From NCBI RefSeq assembly GCF_000337335.1, contig NZ_AOJN01000018.1, positions 121,971 through 155,934 on the forward strand: a stretch of 33,964 nt of DNA, written 5' to 3'. Of the stretch, positions 23,517-32,546 are shown piece after piece. Below the pieces are notes generated by a model. That model had not been told where the DNA came from, made no database searches, and saw only the letters and a program-made list of their open reading frames with translations. The stretch comes from Halorubrum distributum JCM 10118. Its GTDB lineage: Archaea > Halobacteriota > Halobacteria > Halobacteriales > Haloferacaceae. The translations under genes were made by a program, and so were the position numbers. How positions within the stretch are numbered: the stretch's first letter is position 1; every line of letters begins with the position of its first letter.

Positions 23517-23692
23517 GCGACGCAGTCGATCGCAGAAACACCGGCCGCGTGAGCGGCGCCACCGACCGCGGGAGTACCGGCCGCCAGAGCGGCGCAGCCG
23601 TATCGACCAGTGACCGACGCGCGAGCGAACCCACGATGACGACGAGAGACCATACGCCACGACAGCAGTATCGAACGAGGACGAGTCGATGA
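23513..23692 (+). CDS. 59-codon basic bridging frame, hypothetical
   Basis: GTG at 23513-23515 overlaps the upstream stop by 4 nt, and the TGA at 23690-23692 overlaps the sppA ATG (ATGA), so both junctions are of the translationally coupled type. The product is rich in Arg, Ser and Thr, has no hydrophobic segment, and is basic, unlike the acidic proteins around it. That argues for caution: it may be a non-functional spacer frame. If real, it would be a small nucleic-acid- or membrane-binding protein. Confidence 0.35.
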   Translation: MSDAVDRRNTGRVSGATDRGSTGRQSGAAVSTSDRRASEPTMTTRDHTPRQQYRTRTSR

Positions 23693-24870
23693 GCTCCGAG
23701 GACTCGCCTCCGAGGACGCCCGACGAACCGACGGACGACGCGGAGGCGGCGAGCCCGGATCGATCGCCGACGGCGACCGACCGTCCGCGGAGGACGGCCG
23801 ACCGACCGACCTCGGACCACGCGTCCGGATCGCCGCTCGACCGGATCGAGACCCGACACGCGGTCGGGGTCGCGGCGATCCTCGCGGTGGCCGCGGGGCT
23901 GCTCGTCGCGCCCGGCGTGTACGGCGCCGTGACGGGGCCCGACGGGACGGTGGCCGTGATCGAGATCGACGGGACGATCGACTCGGGGACGGCGCAACAC
24001 GTCGAGGACAACCTCCGGGACGCCCGCACGAACGACTCGATCGAGGCGGTCGTCCTGGAGGTCGACAGCGGGGGCGGCCTGCCCGCGCAGAGCGAGCGGA
24101 TGTACGCCGCTGTCGACCGCACCGCGTCGGTGATGCCGGTGTACGCCGCCGTCGACACGCTGGGCGCGTCCGGCGCCTACCTCGCGATCGCGCCCGCCGA
24201 CCGGATCTACGTCGCGCCCTCCGCGCAGGCGGTCGGCAGCGTCGGGGTCGCCGGCACCGCGCCGGCCCCGAGCGGTCCGAACGCGGGGACGACCGGCCCG
24301 GACAAGGCCGGCAGCGACCCGGACACCCAGCGCGAGCGCCGACAGACGCTCGCGAATCTCTTCATCGCGAACGTGATCGAACAGCGCGGCGACGAGATCG
24401 AGCTCGACCGCGAGGCGATCGCGCACGCCGACGCCTACCTCGGCACCGAGGCGGTCGAGAACGGCTTCGCCGACCGATTCGGCTTCGTCGACGGCGCGGT
24501 CGCCGACGCCGCGGCCGAGGCGGGACTCGACGACTACGCGGTCGACACGCGGCGCACGGAGAGCCCCGTTCCGGGCGGCATCCCGCTGTTGGAGCGCGAC
24601 GACGGGACGGTCGTCGTCGCCGAGGGGGCGGACGACGAGATCGGCGACGGGCTCATCCTCGCGGTCGCGCCGGAAGCGTGGGACGAGACCGTCGGCGACG
24701 ACGTCGTCATGACGAGCTACACCGCGCGGCTACGCGCGGACGGCGGCGACGCCGACGCGGCGACGAGCGGCGCGGACGCGACGAACGACGACGAGTCGGC
24801 CGCGACGGGCGACGACTCCGCTGCGGCGCTCGACGCCGCGGTCGCGGCGAACGGAGGTGACGGCGCGTGA
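23689..24870 (+). CDS. sppA: Signal peptide peptidase SppA-like (S49 serine protease)
   Basis: This 393-aa protein has a disordered acidic N-terminus, a membrane helix (about 58-80) and an S49 protease domain (about 85-275). The catalytic serine is in LGASGAYLAIAPADRI; VLEVDSGGGLPAQSERM precedes it. GPDKAGSDPDTQRERRQTLANLF holds the likely catalytic lysine, in the SppA position. Family members cut leftover signal peptides in the membrane. The C-terminal 50 residues are Ala/Asp-rich. The next gene overlaps by 4 nt (GTGA). Confidence 0.88.
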   Translation: MSSEDSPPRTPDEPTDDAEAASPDRSPTATDRPRRTADRPTSDHASGSPLDRIETRHAVGVAAILAVAAGLLVAPGVYGAVTGPDGTVAVIEIDGTIDSGTAQHVEDNLRDARTNDSIEAVVLEVDSGGGLPAQSERMYAAVDRTASVMPVYAAVDTLGASGAYLAIAPADRIYVAPSAQAVGSVGVAGTAPAPSGPNAGTTGPDKAGSDPDTQRERRQTLANLFIANVIEQRGDEIELDREAIAHADAYLGTEAVENGFADRFGFVDGAVADAAAEAGLDDYAVDTRRTESPVPGGIPLLERDDGTVVVAEGADDEIGDGLILAVAPEAWDETVGDDVVMTSYTARLRADGGDADAATSGADATNDDESAATGDDSAAALDAAVAANGGDGA

Positions 24871-25907
24871 GCGTCGACCTGCGAACGACGGTCGGCGCGT
24901 TCGCCCTGGTCTTCCTCGCGGTCGTCGGCGTCGCCGCCGTCGGCGGCGTCGTCCTCGACGACGCGCCGCCCGAGACCGACGCCGTCGCGGACGACCACTG
25001 GCAGCTGGACGCGGTCGAGCCGGAGACCGTCAGCGAGGGCGGCGAGGTCGAAATGGAGAGCAGCGAGCCGTCGAACACGGTCGTCGTCCACCTCGGCAGC
25101 GGCGGTGCCGGGCTCGGCGGCGGGACCTCCATCCTGCCGATCGAAGACGGCGACTCGCCCGCGGACGCGGACATCGGATCGGTCGGCGGCGTTCGGCGCG
25201 GCGTCGCGCCGCTGACCGCGGCGCTCGTCGAGAACGGCCACGAGGTCCGCTTCTACGGCGGGATCGCGAGCCGCGAGCCGCTGCCGTCGATGCTCTCGGA
25301 CGCGGACGCGTTCGTCACCACGAGCCCCGGCGCGCTGTCGGCGACCGACGCCGACGCCGTCGAGACGTTCGTCGAGGCCGGCGGCCGGACGCTCGTCGCG
25401 AGCGACCCGGGCGGCGCCGGCGCGCTCACCGACTTCGGCTCGCCGTTCGGCGTTTACGGCGAGGCGGGCTACGTGTACGACATGGAGAACAACGACGCGA
25501 ACTACCTCAGCGTGCTCGTCGAGCCGACCGGGCCGGGGGCGCTGACGGAGGGCGTCGAGCAGGTCGTCTTCCGCGGCGCCGCGCCCGTGGGCACGGCCGA
25601 CGGACCGGCGACGCTCGCGACCGCGGAGACGTCGCGGCTGTCGACGACCCGCGAGGCCGGCGCCTACGGCGTCGCGGTCCGCAGCGACTCGCTCACGGTG
25701 GTGGGCGACTCCAGCTTCCTCGAACCGGAGAACGCCGGGCGCGCCGACAACGGCGTCCTGATCGGCAACGTCGCGGACTTCCTCGTGACGGGCGAGACCC
25801 CCGACGTGTCGTTCGGCCCGGCGACCGGTCCGGGCGGCGCGGTCCCGCCGGGCGGCGCGACCCCGCCGCCGGAACCGCCCGAGCCGTCCGGGAACGCGAC
25901 CGCATAG
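24867..25907 (+). CDS. DUF4350-like membrane-anchored protein
   Basis: This 346-aa protein has a short cytoplasmic start, one membrane helix (about 8-32) and an extracellular domain with features of DUF4350/GATase-like proteins: ALVENGHEVRFYGG, LLSDADAFVTTSPGALS, VETFVEAGGRTLVASDPGGAGAL and RSDSLTVVGDSSFLEPENAG. The C-terminus is Pro/Gly-rich. Homologues are often found with gliding or peptidase genes, but no function is secured. The start is GTG at 24867, overlapping the sppA stop. It is the last gene of the operon. Confidence 0.75.
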   Translation: MSVDLRTTVGAFALVFLAVVGVAAVGGVVLDDAPPETDAVADDHWQLDAVEPETVSEGGEVEMESSEPSNTVVVHLGSGGAGLGGGTSILPIEDGDSPADADIGSVGGVRRGVAPLTAALVENGHEVRFYGGIASREPLPSMLSDADAFVTTSPGALSATDADAVETFVEAGGRTLVASDPGGAGALTDFGSPFGVYGEAGYVYDMENNDANYLSVLVEPTGPGALTEGVEQVVFRGAAPVGTADGPATLATAETSRLSTTREAGAYGVAVRSDSLTVVGDSSFLEPENAGRADNGVLIGNVADFLVTGETPDVSFGPATGPGGAVPPGGATPPPEPPEPSGNATA

Positions 25908-25968
25908 TCGGTCGCCGTCCAGCGGTACGCGGTGCGGCGCGACGCGCTGCGGCCGCGACGGCTCTCTT

Positions 25969-26883
25969 TCATCCCGGGAACCGGATCCCGGCGGCCGCGT
26001 CGGCGATCTCGCGGCGTTTCAACAGTCCGAATCCGAGGACGATGACGACGAAGCCGGCGACGGTGAACGCCGTGACCGGCTCGGCGAGCAGCAGGGCGCC
26101 CGCGACGGTCGCCACGATCGGGACGACGTACGAGACCAGGTTGATCTCGAAGGGGCCGAGCCGGTCGAGCAGCGTGAAGTAGATGGTGTACGCGACCGCC
26201 GACGAGAGCAGGCCGAGGAACGCCAGCGCGACGAGCGCCCGCGGCGCGGTCGCCGGGAGCCGCTGGCTCTCGCCGACGCCGAGGCTGAGCGCGTGGATGG
26301 CGAGCGCGCCGAACCCCATCGCCCACCCGGTGAGCGCGACGCTGGAGAACGAGGTCTCCACGGTTCGGAGGCCGACGCTGCCGACCGCGACGGCGATCAC
26401 GCCGATCGCGATCAGCCCGACCCCGACCGCGACACCCCCGCCGAGGTTCGCCGGATCCGGCTGCGCGACGAGCCCCACGCCGAGGAACGCGAGGACGACG
26501 CCGACCGCGCCGCGACGATCGAGGTCCGCGCCGCCGATCCAGACGGCCGCGACCGCCGCGGTCGCGATGGGGACGAGGCTGTAGGTGATCGAGGCGATGC
26601 CGCTCGTCGTGTATTGCTGGCCGACGAACAGCAGGGCGTTGTTCGCGGCCACGGAGAGCCCGCCGCTGAACCCGATCGCGGCGAGGTCGCCGCGGGTCCG
26701 CGGGAACGGGCCGTCCTGCGTGAGCAGCACGTACGAGATCAGCGCCAGCGCGGCCACGTCGAACCGGTAGGCGGCGTACAACACCGGCGGGTAGTAGTCG
26801 AGGCCGACCTCGATGGCGACGAAGGATCCGCCCCACAGCAGGGCGAGCGCGAAAAACAGCGCGACGTCTCGGTACCGTGACAC
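25969..26883 (-). CDS. EamA/DMT-family transporter
   Basis: This 304-aa protein has ten predicted helices in two EamA repeats (about 5-140 and 155-290). The halves begin VALFFALALLWGGSFVAIEVGLDYYPP and VAVGSVGLRTVETSFSSVALTGWAMG. It probably exports small amino-acid-like metabolites. The start is GTG at 26881-26883; the neighbouring SppA operon converges on it. It is monocistronic, and its substrate is unknown. Confidence 0.93.
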   Translation of the reverse strand: MSRYRDVALFFALALLWGGSFVAIEVGLDYYPPVLYAAYRFDVAALALISYVLLTQDGPFPRTRGDLAAIGFSGGLSVAANNALLFVGQQYTTSGIASITYSLVPIATAAVAAVWIGGADLDRRGAVGVVLAFLGVGLVAQPDPANLGGGVAVGVGLIAIGVIAVAVGSVGLRTVETSFSSVALTGWAMGFGALAIHALSLGVGESQRLPATAPRALVALAFLGLLSSAVAYTIYFTLLDRLGPFEINLVSYVVPIVATVAGALLLAEPVTAFTVAGFVVIVLGFGLLKRREIADAAAGIRFPG

Positions 26884-26979
26884 GGTCGACCGAACGCGCG
26901 CCGGGGGTAAAGCGGTGTCCGTCGCGGCCCGGACCGCCGGTGCCCGCTTGGCGGTCGTGTCGATCGGCGGTCGTGTCGC

Positions 26980-28026
26980 TCAGTAGCCGCGGACGATGAG
27001 GTAGTCCGCGAGGTCCTCGAGCAGGCTCCGGGAGCCGCTCTCGGGGAGGAGTTCGAGGTGTTCCTTCGAGCGCTCGGTGAGGTCCGCGGCGGTGTCGCGG
27101 GCGTACTCGATGGAGCCGACCTCCTCCAAGGCCGCGACCGCGTCGTCGATGGCCGCCTCGGTCACCTCGGCGGGCGTGTCGGCGTCGACGAGGTCGTCGA
27201 CGTCGACCCCCTGTTGGCGGGCGTGGAGGGTGATGAGCGTCTCCTTGCCCTCGACGAGGTCGGAGCCGCGCTGCTTGCCGAGCTCCTCGGAGGGCACGGT
27301 CAGATCGAGCACGTCGTCCTGGATCTGGAACGCGCGCCCGGAGTCGATCCCGTACTGGTATAAGGCGTCGACGACCGCCTCGTCGGCGCCGAGCAGGAGC
27401 GCTGGCGTCGCCGCGGACGCGCCGTAGAGGACGGCGGTCTTCAGCTCGACCATCTCCAGGTACTCCTCGGGGAGGATGTCGTCGCGGCTCTCGAAGGCGA
27501 CGTCGAGCGCCTGTCCCTCGCAGATCTCGGTACAGGTCGACGCGAGCATCCGCATCGCTTCGAGCCCGTGTTGCGGGTCCGCGCCCGTCTCGGTCATGAA
27601 CTCGAACGCCTTCGAGTAGAGCGTGTCGCCCGCGAGGATGGCCGTCGAGACGTCGTACGCCTCGTGGACCGCGGGGACGCCCCGACGCAGGTCGTCCTCG
27701 TCCATGATGTCGTCGTGGATCAGCGTGAACGACTGGATCACCTCGATGGCGACCGCGGCGCGCATCACGTCGACCTCGTCGCCGTCGAGCGAGGGGAACG
27801 CGCGGAAGTCGGCGCCCATCGGCTCGGTCCCGGTGACCGCCTCCGCGGCCAGCGTCGTCACCGTCGGGCGGAGCCGCTTCCCGCCCGCTTCGAGGATGTA
27901 CCGCGTCGCCTCGTACAGCCGCTCGGGCTCTTGGACCGGCAGCTCCTCGTCGATAGCGGCGTTGACGAGCTCACGCCGCTCGCGGATGGCCTCCAGCACC
28001 CGCGCCTCCTTCGTCTCGCTCGTCAT
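26980..28026 (-). CDS. idsA: Bifunctional short-chain isoprenyl diphosphate synthase
   Basis: This 348-aa enzyme makes GGPP (and FPP) from IPP and DMAPP for archaeal membrane lipids. FARM is DDIMD in [17 protein letters not shown] (about residues 103-119) and SARM is DDVLD in [19 protein letters not shown] (about 50) binds IPP. The residues before FARM and the length fit haloarchaeal GGPP synthases. Its ATG overlaps the rnj stop by 4 nt, so it is translated with the RNase J gene, a common arrangement in haloarchaea. Confidence 0.95.
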   Translation of the reverse strand: MTSETKEARVLEAIRERRELVNAAIDEELPVQEPERLYEATRYILEAGGKRLRPTVTTLAAEAVTGTEPMGADFRAFPSLDGDEVDVMRAAVAIEVIQSFTLIHDDIMDEDDLRRGVPAVHEAYDVSTAILAGDTLYSKAFEFMTETGADPQHGLEAMRMLASTCTEICEGQALDVAFESRDDILPEEYLEMVELKTAVLYGASAATPALLLGADEAVVDALYQYGIDSGRAFQIQDDVLDLTVPSEELGKQRGSDLVEGKETLITLHARQQGVDVDDLVDADTPAEVTEAAIDDAVAALEEVGSIEYARDTAADLTERSKEHLELLPESGSRSLLEDLADYLIVRGY

Positions 28027-29375
28027 TCGACGAGCTGGATGGTGGACCCGTTCTGCGTGACGTGGACGTCACGTCCGAGCTTGTACCCCTGCGACTTCGC
28101 GAGGTCGACGTACGGCGAGCGGCCCTTCAGCGTCTGGTGGCCGGGGATGAGGTGCTGGGGCTGGAGCGCCTGTAGCATCTCGTAGTGACCCTCCTCGCGG
28201 AGGTGGCCGGAGACGTGGATGTCGTCGTAGAGGCGCGCGCCCTGCATCCGAAGCAGCTGTTCGCTCTGGTAGCGCTGCCCCTCGTTGGTGGGCTCCGGAA
28301 TGACGCTCGCGCTGAAGACGACCTTGTCGCCGTCGTCGATCTCGTACGGGGTCTCGCCGCGGCCCATGCGGGTGAGCATCGCGCGCGGCTCGCCCTGGTG
28401 GCCCGTCACGATGGGGAGGAAGTTCCCCTTCCCCTCCTTCATGATCCGCTTGAACGCGCGGTCGACGGACTTGCGGTGGCCGTACATGCCGACGTCGCCC
28501 TGGAAGTCGACGAAGTCGAGGCGCTCGGCCGTGCCGGAGTACTTCTCCATCGAGCGCCCGAGCAGGACCGGCTGGCGGCCGATCTCGCGGGCGTACTCGA
28601 CGAGCGTCTTCACGCGGGCGATGTGCGAGGAGAACGTGGTGGCGATGATGCCGCCGGTGTAGTCCTCCATCGATTTGAGCGTGTCCTCGACGTGCTTCTT
28701 CGCGTACGACTCGGAGGGGGTCCGGCCCTTACTGCCGGCGTTCGTACAGTCCTCGATGTACGCGAGGACGCCCTCGTCTTGGCGGCCGATCTCGCGGAAC
28801 CGCTCCATGTCGATCGGATCGCCGATGACGGGGTCGTGGTCCAGCCGCTTGTCGAGCCCGTAGACGATCGCCCCCTCGGGTGTGTGGAGGACCGGGTTGA
28901 TCGCGTCGATGATCGAGTGCGTGACGTTGACGAACTCCATCTCGACCTGCTCGGAGTCGCCGATCGCCATCGTGGCGCCCGGCTTCATCTTCACGAGGTC
29001 GTTGTCGACCTGGAACTTGCCCTCGTCTTCGATCTGCTGGCGCACCAGCTCGATCGTGTACGGCGCGGAGACGATCGGCGCGTCGTACCGGTGGGCGAGC
29101 TTCGGGATCCCCGCGATGTGGTCGAGGTGACCGTGGGTGGGGACGATCGCCTTGACGTCGCCCTCGAGTTCGCTCATGACCCGATCGTCCGGGATGGCGC
29201 CCATGTCGATCAGGTCGAGGCTGTGCATGCTCTCGGTCTCCACGTTGTCGTGGATGAGGACCTTACTGAGGTTCAGGCCCATGTCGAAGATGACGATGTC
29301 CTCGCCCGCTCGGACCGCCGTCATCTGTCGACCGACCTCTTCGTAACCGCCGAGTGTCGCAATTTCGATTTCCAT
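28023..29375 (-). CDS. rnj: Ribonuclease J (metallo-beta-lactamase/beta-CASP)
   Basis: This 450-aa exonuclease degrades and trims RNA 5' ends. The metallo-beta-lactamase motif [11 protein letters not shown] (about residues 82-92), VTHSI, and the beta-CASP end with TGHQGEP and [12 protein letters not shown] show the family. It begins [18 protein letters not shown], a typical start, at ATG 29373-29375. TATA-like ggtattag lies about 37 nt upstream. The open frame further upstream is not conserved. It is first in an operon with idsA. Confidence 0.95.
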   Translation of the reverse strand: MEIEIATLGGYEEVGRQMTAVRAGEDIVIFDMGLNLSKVLIHDNVETESMHSLDLIDMGAIPDDRVMSELEGDVKAIVPTHGHLDHIAGIPKLAHRYDAPIVSAPYTIELVRQQIEDEGKFQVDNDLVKMKPGATMAIGDSEQVEMEFVNVTHSIIDAINPVLHTPEGAIVYGLDKRLDHDPVIGDPIDMERFREIGRQDEGVLAYIEDCTNAGSKGRTPSESYAKKHVEDTLKSMEDYTGGIIATTFSSHIARVKTLVEYAREIGRQPVLLGRSMEKYSGTAERLDFVDFQGDVGMYGHRKSVDRAFKRIMKEGKGNFLPIVTGHQGEPRAMLTRMGRGETPYEIDDGDKVVFSASVIPEPTNEGQRYQSEQLLRMQGARLYDDIHVSGHLREEGHYEMLQALQPQHLIPGHQTLKGRSPYVDLAKSQGYKLGRDVHVTQNGSTIQLVE

Positions 29376-29411
29376 GGTGTGTGCGTGTTCGACGCCGTGA
29401 TCGGCGTCGGT

Positions 29412-29419
29412 CACTAATA
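29412..29419 (-). promoter_or_regulatory. Likely TATA box of the rnj-idsA operon
   Basis: The minus strand reads ggtattag about 37-44 nt before the rnj ATG, giving a leader of roughly 10 nt. The rest of 29420-29655 is the divergent upstream region of the lipoprotein operon; a TTAAAAAC string near 29544 could be its TATA box but is far from the ATG. Confidence 0.4.
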
Positions 29420-29655
29420 CCCCGCAAGGAGCCGTCGGCGCACCGTCGTACCGCGCGTCGTTGAAGGCCCCGCTACGGCCGAGTCGTCGCGACTCACCGT
29501 GTCCCGCGGGAGTGTGGTACCTCGGCGTACTCTCGCCCACGTTAAAAACTCCCGGGTTCGGTCGCGCGGGGGCGGTTCGCGTCCGAACGCGGCGACAGGG
29601 GCGTTTCCGGGTGATCCCCACAAAGGGTTTGACGCTCTCGGGCGAACCGCCGACG

Positions 29656-30312
29656 ATGGCAGACGTTCCCCGCCGGCGAGTCCTCCTCGCGGCCGCGTCA
29701 GGGATCGCCGCCCTGGCCGGTTGTTCCGGCAGCGAGACCGCGTCGAACAGCTATCCGGTTCGGAACGAGCGACGGATCGAAGACTACGAACTCGAGAAGA
29801 CGCGCGACGAGGACGGCGGCGCGCTGGTCACCGGGGACGAAGCGACGCCGTCGCTCTCGGCCACGGAGCGGGCGCGTCAGCGGCGGCACGCCTATCGCGT
29901 GCTGGTCTCCGAGGACGACCTCGCGGCGCTCACTTTCGCCGAAACGTCGGCGAGCGAGCGCCTCCGGTCGTTCTGCGCCGGGACGGACTTCGACGCCGAG
30001 TCGGTGTATCTCCTATCGATGCCCGTGGGAGCCTGCCGAGACGTCCGGCTGACGTCGGTGTCCGTCGAGCCGGACGACCTCGCGGATGGCGACCTCCATC
30101 CGCACGCCGACTTCTGTCGGGCGTACCGCCCGGCCGACGTCGAATGCGACCCGGAGGCGACCCACACCGTCGGGTTCGCGATCCGGATCCCAGTCGCGGC
30201 CGATCACTCGAACGGAAGCGGGCGCGGCATGGCAAGTTCCTGTCGGCGGGGGGAGCCGCCGGCCGTGTTCAACGCGTCGGCCTCGTCCGGAACCGGCGGT
30301 GATGAGGCGTGA
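29656..30312 (+). CDS. Tat lipoprotein, hypothetical
   Basis: This is a 218-aa predicted lipoprotein. [21 protein letters not shown] gives a Tat motif and lipobox (Cys near residue 23). The body has no family I know. It carries three Cys residues (FCAG, GACRD, DFCR) and another near ECD, possibly disulfide pairs. ATG at 29656 begins the signal; upstream codons are not signal-like. The following gene is a second lipoprotein and overlaps by 4 nt (GTGA), so both are probably exported together. Confidence 0.72.
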   Translation: MADVPRRRVLLAAASGIAALAGCSGSETASNSYPVRNERRIEDYELEKTRDEDGGALVTGDEATPSLSATERARQRRHAYRVLVSEDDLAALTFAETSASERLRSFCAGTDFDAESVYLLSMPVGACRDVRLTSVSVEPDDLADGDLHPHADFCRAYRPADVECDPEATHTVGFAIRIPVAADHSNGSGRGMASSCRRGEPPAVFNASASSGTGGDEA

Positions 30313-31604
30313 CCCGCGAGTCGTCTTCGCGCCGTCGGCTCCTCGCTGGCGTCGCGGCGACCGGTGCGGCGGCGCTCGCCGGCTGTTCGGGGCTCCCGTT
30401 CGCCGGCGGCGAAGAGCGCCGCGACTCGCCCGTGTCGCTCCCGGCCGACGCCGTCGGATCGATCGAGTGGCCGGCGTCGCCGTTTCCGACGGCCGTTCCC
30501 GCGTCGCTCGCGGCCGCCCACGAGGCGCGGACCCGGAGCCTGTTGGACGACGTGCCGGCCGAGCCGGAGCTGCCCAACGCCGCGGTCGCGACGGAGATCG
30601 AGACCAAGCGCGAACGGGCGCGAGAGCGCACGAACGCGGGCCTGCCGGACGAGTGGCCGGTCGACGACCTCGACGCGTGGCGCCGGCGCCGGGAGGACGC
30701 CGCGGAGGTCCGGGCCGCGTACCGCGCGGCGACCGGGAACGACGACGGGTCGGAGCTCTCCGCTCGGCGACGCGCGGTCCGCGACGCTCGCACGGCGCTC
30801 ACGGGGGATCTGGCGTACCGAGCCGAGTCGACGGCTGCGGCGGTGCTGGCGTACGAACCGGTCGAATCGCTGCTCGCGGAGTGCGCGAGGAGCGTCAGAC
30901 CACAGGTGACGTACCCCGACGACCCGGTGGCCGAGCCGTTCCGAGCGGGCGAGGCGGTCGGCCGCGTCGAGCGCGCCGAGGCGGCCGCGGCCGACGCCGA
31001 GGGACTCCGCGAGGCGTGCCTCGACAGCTGGGACGAGGCGTCGCCGCGGTGGGCGTCACTGGTCGCGGCCGCCGAGACGCTCCGGGGGTCGGTGAGTCGG
31101 ACGCGCGCGAGCGTCCGCGAGCGCGTCGGCGGAGAGGATCCGCTCGACGAGGAAGACCTGAGCGGAACGGTCGCACAGGAGTTGGCGGCCACGGGCGAGA
31201 CGCGGGTCGAGTCGGCGGTCGAGGACGTCAGCCGGGCGACCGACGCCGGCGAGCACGCCACCGCCGTCGTCGAGGCCGGTGCCGCGCTGGCCGAGGTCGA
31301 GGCGTATCGGGCGGCCGTGGGCGAGATCCGCGACGGGCAGCACCGAGCGGCACCCACGGAGCCGTCCGTGCGGTCGACCGCAGAGCGGGCGCGCGCGGCG
31401 GTGAGCGAGGCCGTCGACGCCGGCGATCCCCTGGCGGCGCGGCTCCTCCGCCCCGGGTTAGGGGTGTTCGGGTACGCCGCCGACCGGGTCGAGGAGGGGT
31501 ACGGGTCGGCGCCGCGGCGGACGCAGGCGAGTCTGGTGTACGCCGCCCTGTACGCGAGCGCGGTGCCGGCGGCGGCGGAGTTCGTGCGCGAGCGGTTGGA
31601 GTGA
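30309..31604 (+). CDS. Tat lipoprotein with long helical body, hypothetical
   Basis: This 431-aa protein starts at GTG 30309. [22 protein letters not shown] is a Tat lipoprotein signal. The rest is almost all alpha-helical with Ala/Arg/Glu heptads (e.g. ERARERTNAGLPDEWP, WRRRREDAAEVRAAYRAAT, ASVRERVGGEDPLDEEDLSG), suggesting an extended helical bundle on the cell surface. It has a patterned Arg content that is high for haloarchaea. I do not recognise a family. It pairs with the preceding lipoprotein as a two-gene operon. Confidence 0.75.
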   Translation: MTRESSSRRRLLAGVAATGAAALAGCSGLPFAGGEERRDSPVSLPADAVGSIEWPASPFPTAVPASLAAAHEARTRSLLDDVPAEPELPNAAVATEIETKRERARERTNAGLPDEWPVDDLDAWRRRREDAAEVRAAYRAATGNDDGSELSARRRAVRDARTALTGDLAYRAESTAAAVLAYEPVESLLAECARSVRPQVTYPDDPVAEPFRAGEAVGRVERAEAAAADAEGLREACLDSWDEASPRWASLVAAAETLRGSVSRTRASVRERVGGEDPLDEEDLSGTVAQELAATGETRVESAVEDVSRATDAGEHATAVVEAGAALAEVEAYRAAVGEIRDGQHRAAPTEPSVRSTAERARAAVSEAVDAGDPLAARLLRPGLGVFGYAADRVEEGYGSAPRRTQASLVYAALYASAVPAAAEFVRERLE

Positions 31605-31650
31605 CCCGGTTCGTGTCAAACTGACCGGTCTCCGGGCCGGCGTCCCGGTA

Positions 31651-31660
31651 TTTTTATTAC
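31651..31660 (+). promoter_or_regulatory. TATA box of the lsm-rpl37e operon
   Basis: The string tttttattac at 31651-31660 lies 24-33 nt before the lsm ATG (31684), fitting a leaderless transcript. The strength of the match fits a highly expressed operon. Confidence 0.6.
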
Positions 31661-31683
31661 CGCGACGGGCGGCGGTACGGACA

Positions 31684-31926
31684 ATGAGTGGACGACCCCT
31701 CGACGTGCTCGAAGCGTCGCTCGAGGAGCCCGTAACGGTACACCTGAAGGACGGTACGACGTACTACGGCGTCCTCGGCGGTTACGACCAGCACATGAAC
31801 GTCGTCATCGAGCCCGAGGCCGACGTGGACGACCGCGTCGACGACGACCTCGACGGCGAGTTCGCGGTCGCGATCGAAGACACAACGATTATACGCGGCG
31901 ATAACGTCGTCACCATCAAAGCATGA
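31684..31926 (+). CDS. lsm: Sm-like RNA-binding protein (Lsm)
   Basis: This 80-aa protein forms a heptameric ring that binds U-rich RNA. Sm1 is [26 protein letters not shown] (about 18-43) and Sm2 is [12 protein letters not shown] (about 67-78). The acidic loop between is a haloarchaeal addition. Its stop overlaps the rpl37e ATG (ATGA), the standard haloarchaeal pairing of Lsm with L37e. Confidence 0.96.
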   Translation: MSGRPLDVLEASLEEPVTVHLKDGTTYYGVLGGYDQHMNVVIEPEADVDDRVDDDLDGEFAVAIEDTTIIRGDNVVTIKA

Positions 31927-32099
31927 CCGGCGCAGGTACGCCCTCTCAGGGAAAGAAGAACAAGACGGTCCACGTGAAGTGTCGACGCTGCGGCGAGAAG
32001 TCCTACCACATTAAGAAGGAGCGCTGCTCCTCGTGCGGCTTCGGCGAGTCCGCCTCTCGGCGCGACTACGCGTGGCAGTCGAAGACCGGCGACAACTGA
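31923..32099 (+). CDS. rpl37e: Large-subunit ribosomal protein eL37
   Basis: This 58-aa zinc-binding protein of the large ribosomal subunit starts at ATG 31923 and overlaps lsm by 4 nt. CRRC (20-23) and CSSC (35-38) bind Zn. [20 protein letters not shown] is the typical start, followed by a basic tail. It stops at 32097-32099. Confidence 0.97.
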   Translation: MTGAGTPSQGKKNKTVHVKCRRCGEKSYHIKKERCSSCGFGESASRRDYAWQSKTGDN

Positions 32100-32133
32100 A
32101 CCGCGGTCTCTCCGGTTTCTTCTCGCTTCTACT

Positions 32134-32147
32134 CGCGTAGCTACGCG
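32134..32147 (+). terminator. Palindrome and T-rich run after rpl37e
   Basis: A perfect 14-bp palindrome CGCGTAGCTACGCG is preceded by a T/C-rich run (about 32116-32130) and followed by TTT, as expected near an archaeal terminator. It marks the end of the lsm-rpl37e unit and precedes repeat copy D. Confidence 0.4.
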
Positions 32148-32204
32148 TTTACCGTGGAGGAACGACGGACACTCTCGAAGTCTCAGTCGCTCGACTGTAC
32201 GAGA

Positions 32205-32472
32205 TCGCTGACTCCGCGGTGACCACCGCCAAAGCCCCAGCCGCGAGGACTCGCGCGCCTTGTTGCGCGCCTCGCTCGTTCGCTTCGCTCACTCGCTGCG
32301 GTGATTACTGCGGCGTGCTTCGCCCTCGCGACTGCCCCTTTGCGTCCCGTCCCGCACAGCACCGCAGCCTCACACCTCCCCAGCCTCGTCGCTGGCGGCT
32401 GGCGCCGCCAGCGACTCCCTCGCGCGTGCTCCTCGGCCGCAAAGCGGCCTCGGAGGCACGCGCCACCGTCCG
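32205..32472 (-). repeat. Dispersed structured repeat, copy D (lacks TATA-like end)
   Basis: It has the long stem (arms 32230-32248 and 32324-32342, opposed CCC/CCC). One stem pair is C/A on the plus strand (32241/32331) but G.U on the minus strand. The hairpin at 32389-32412 has 10-nt or longer perfect arms. A second hairpin is GGCCGC/GCGGCC at about 32434-32449. The end before GGTGGCGCG lacks the TATA-like box of copies A, B and C, and there are no extra 57-bp units, so this copy may be a silent remnant. The rest of the gap to the next gene is unremarkable. Confidence 0.8.
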
Positions 32473-32546
32473 GGGCCCGTGGTTGCGATCCGCCACGACG
32501 CCGCCGGGACCCAAACCGTTTCCCGCGACGGTGGCCGAGACCGGAC

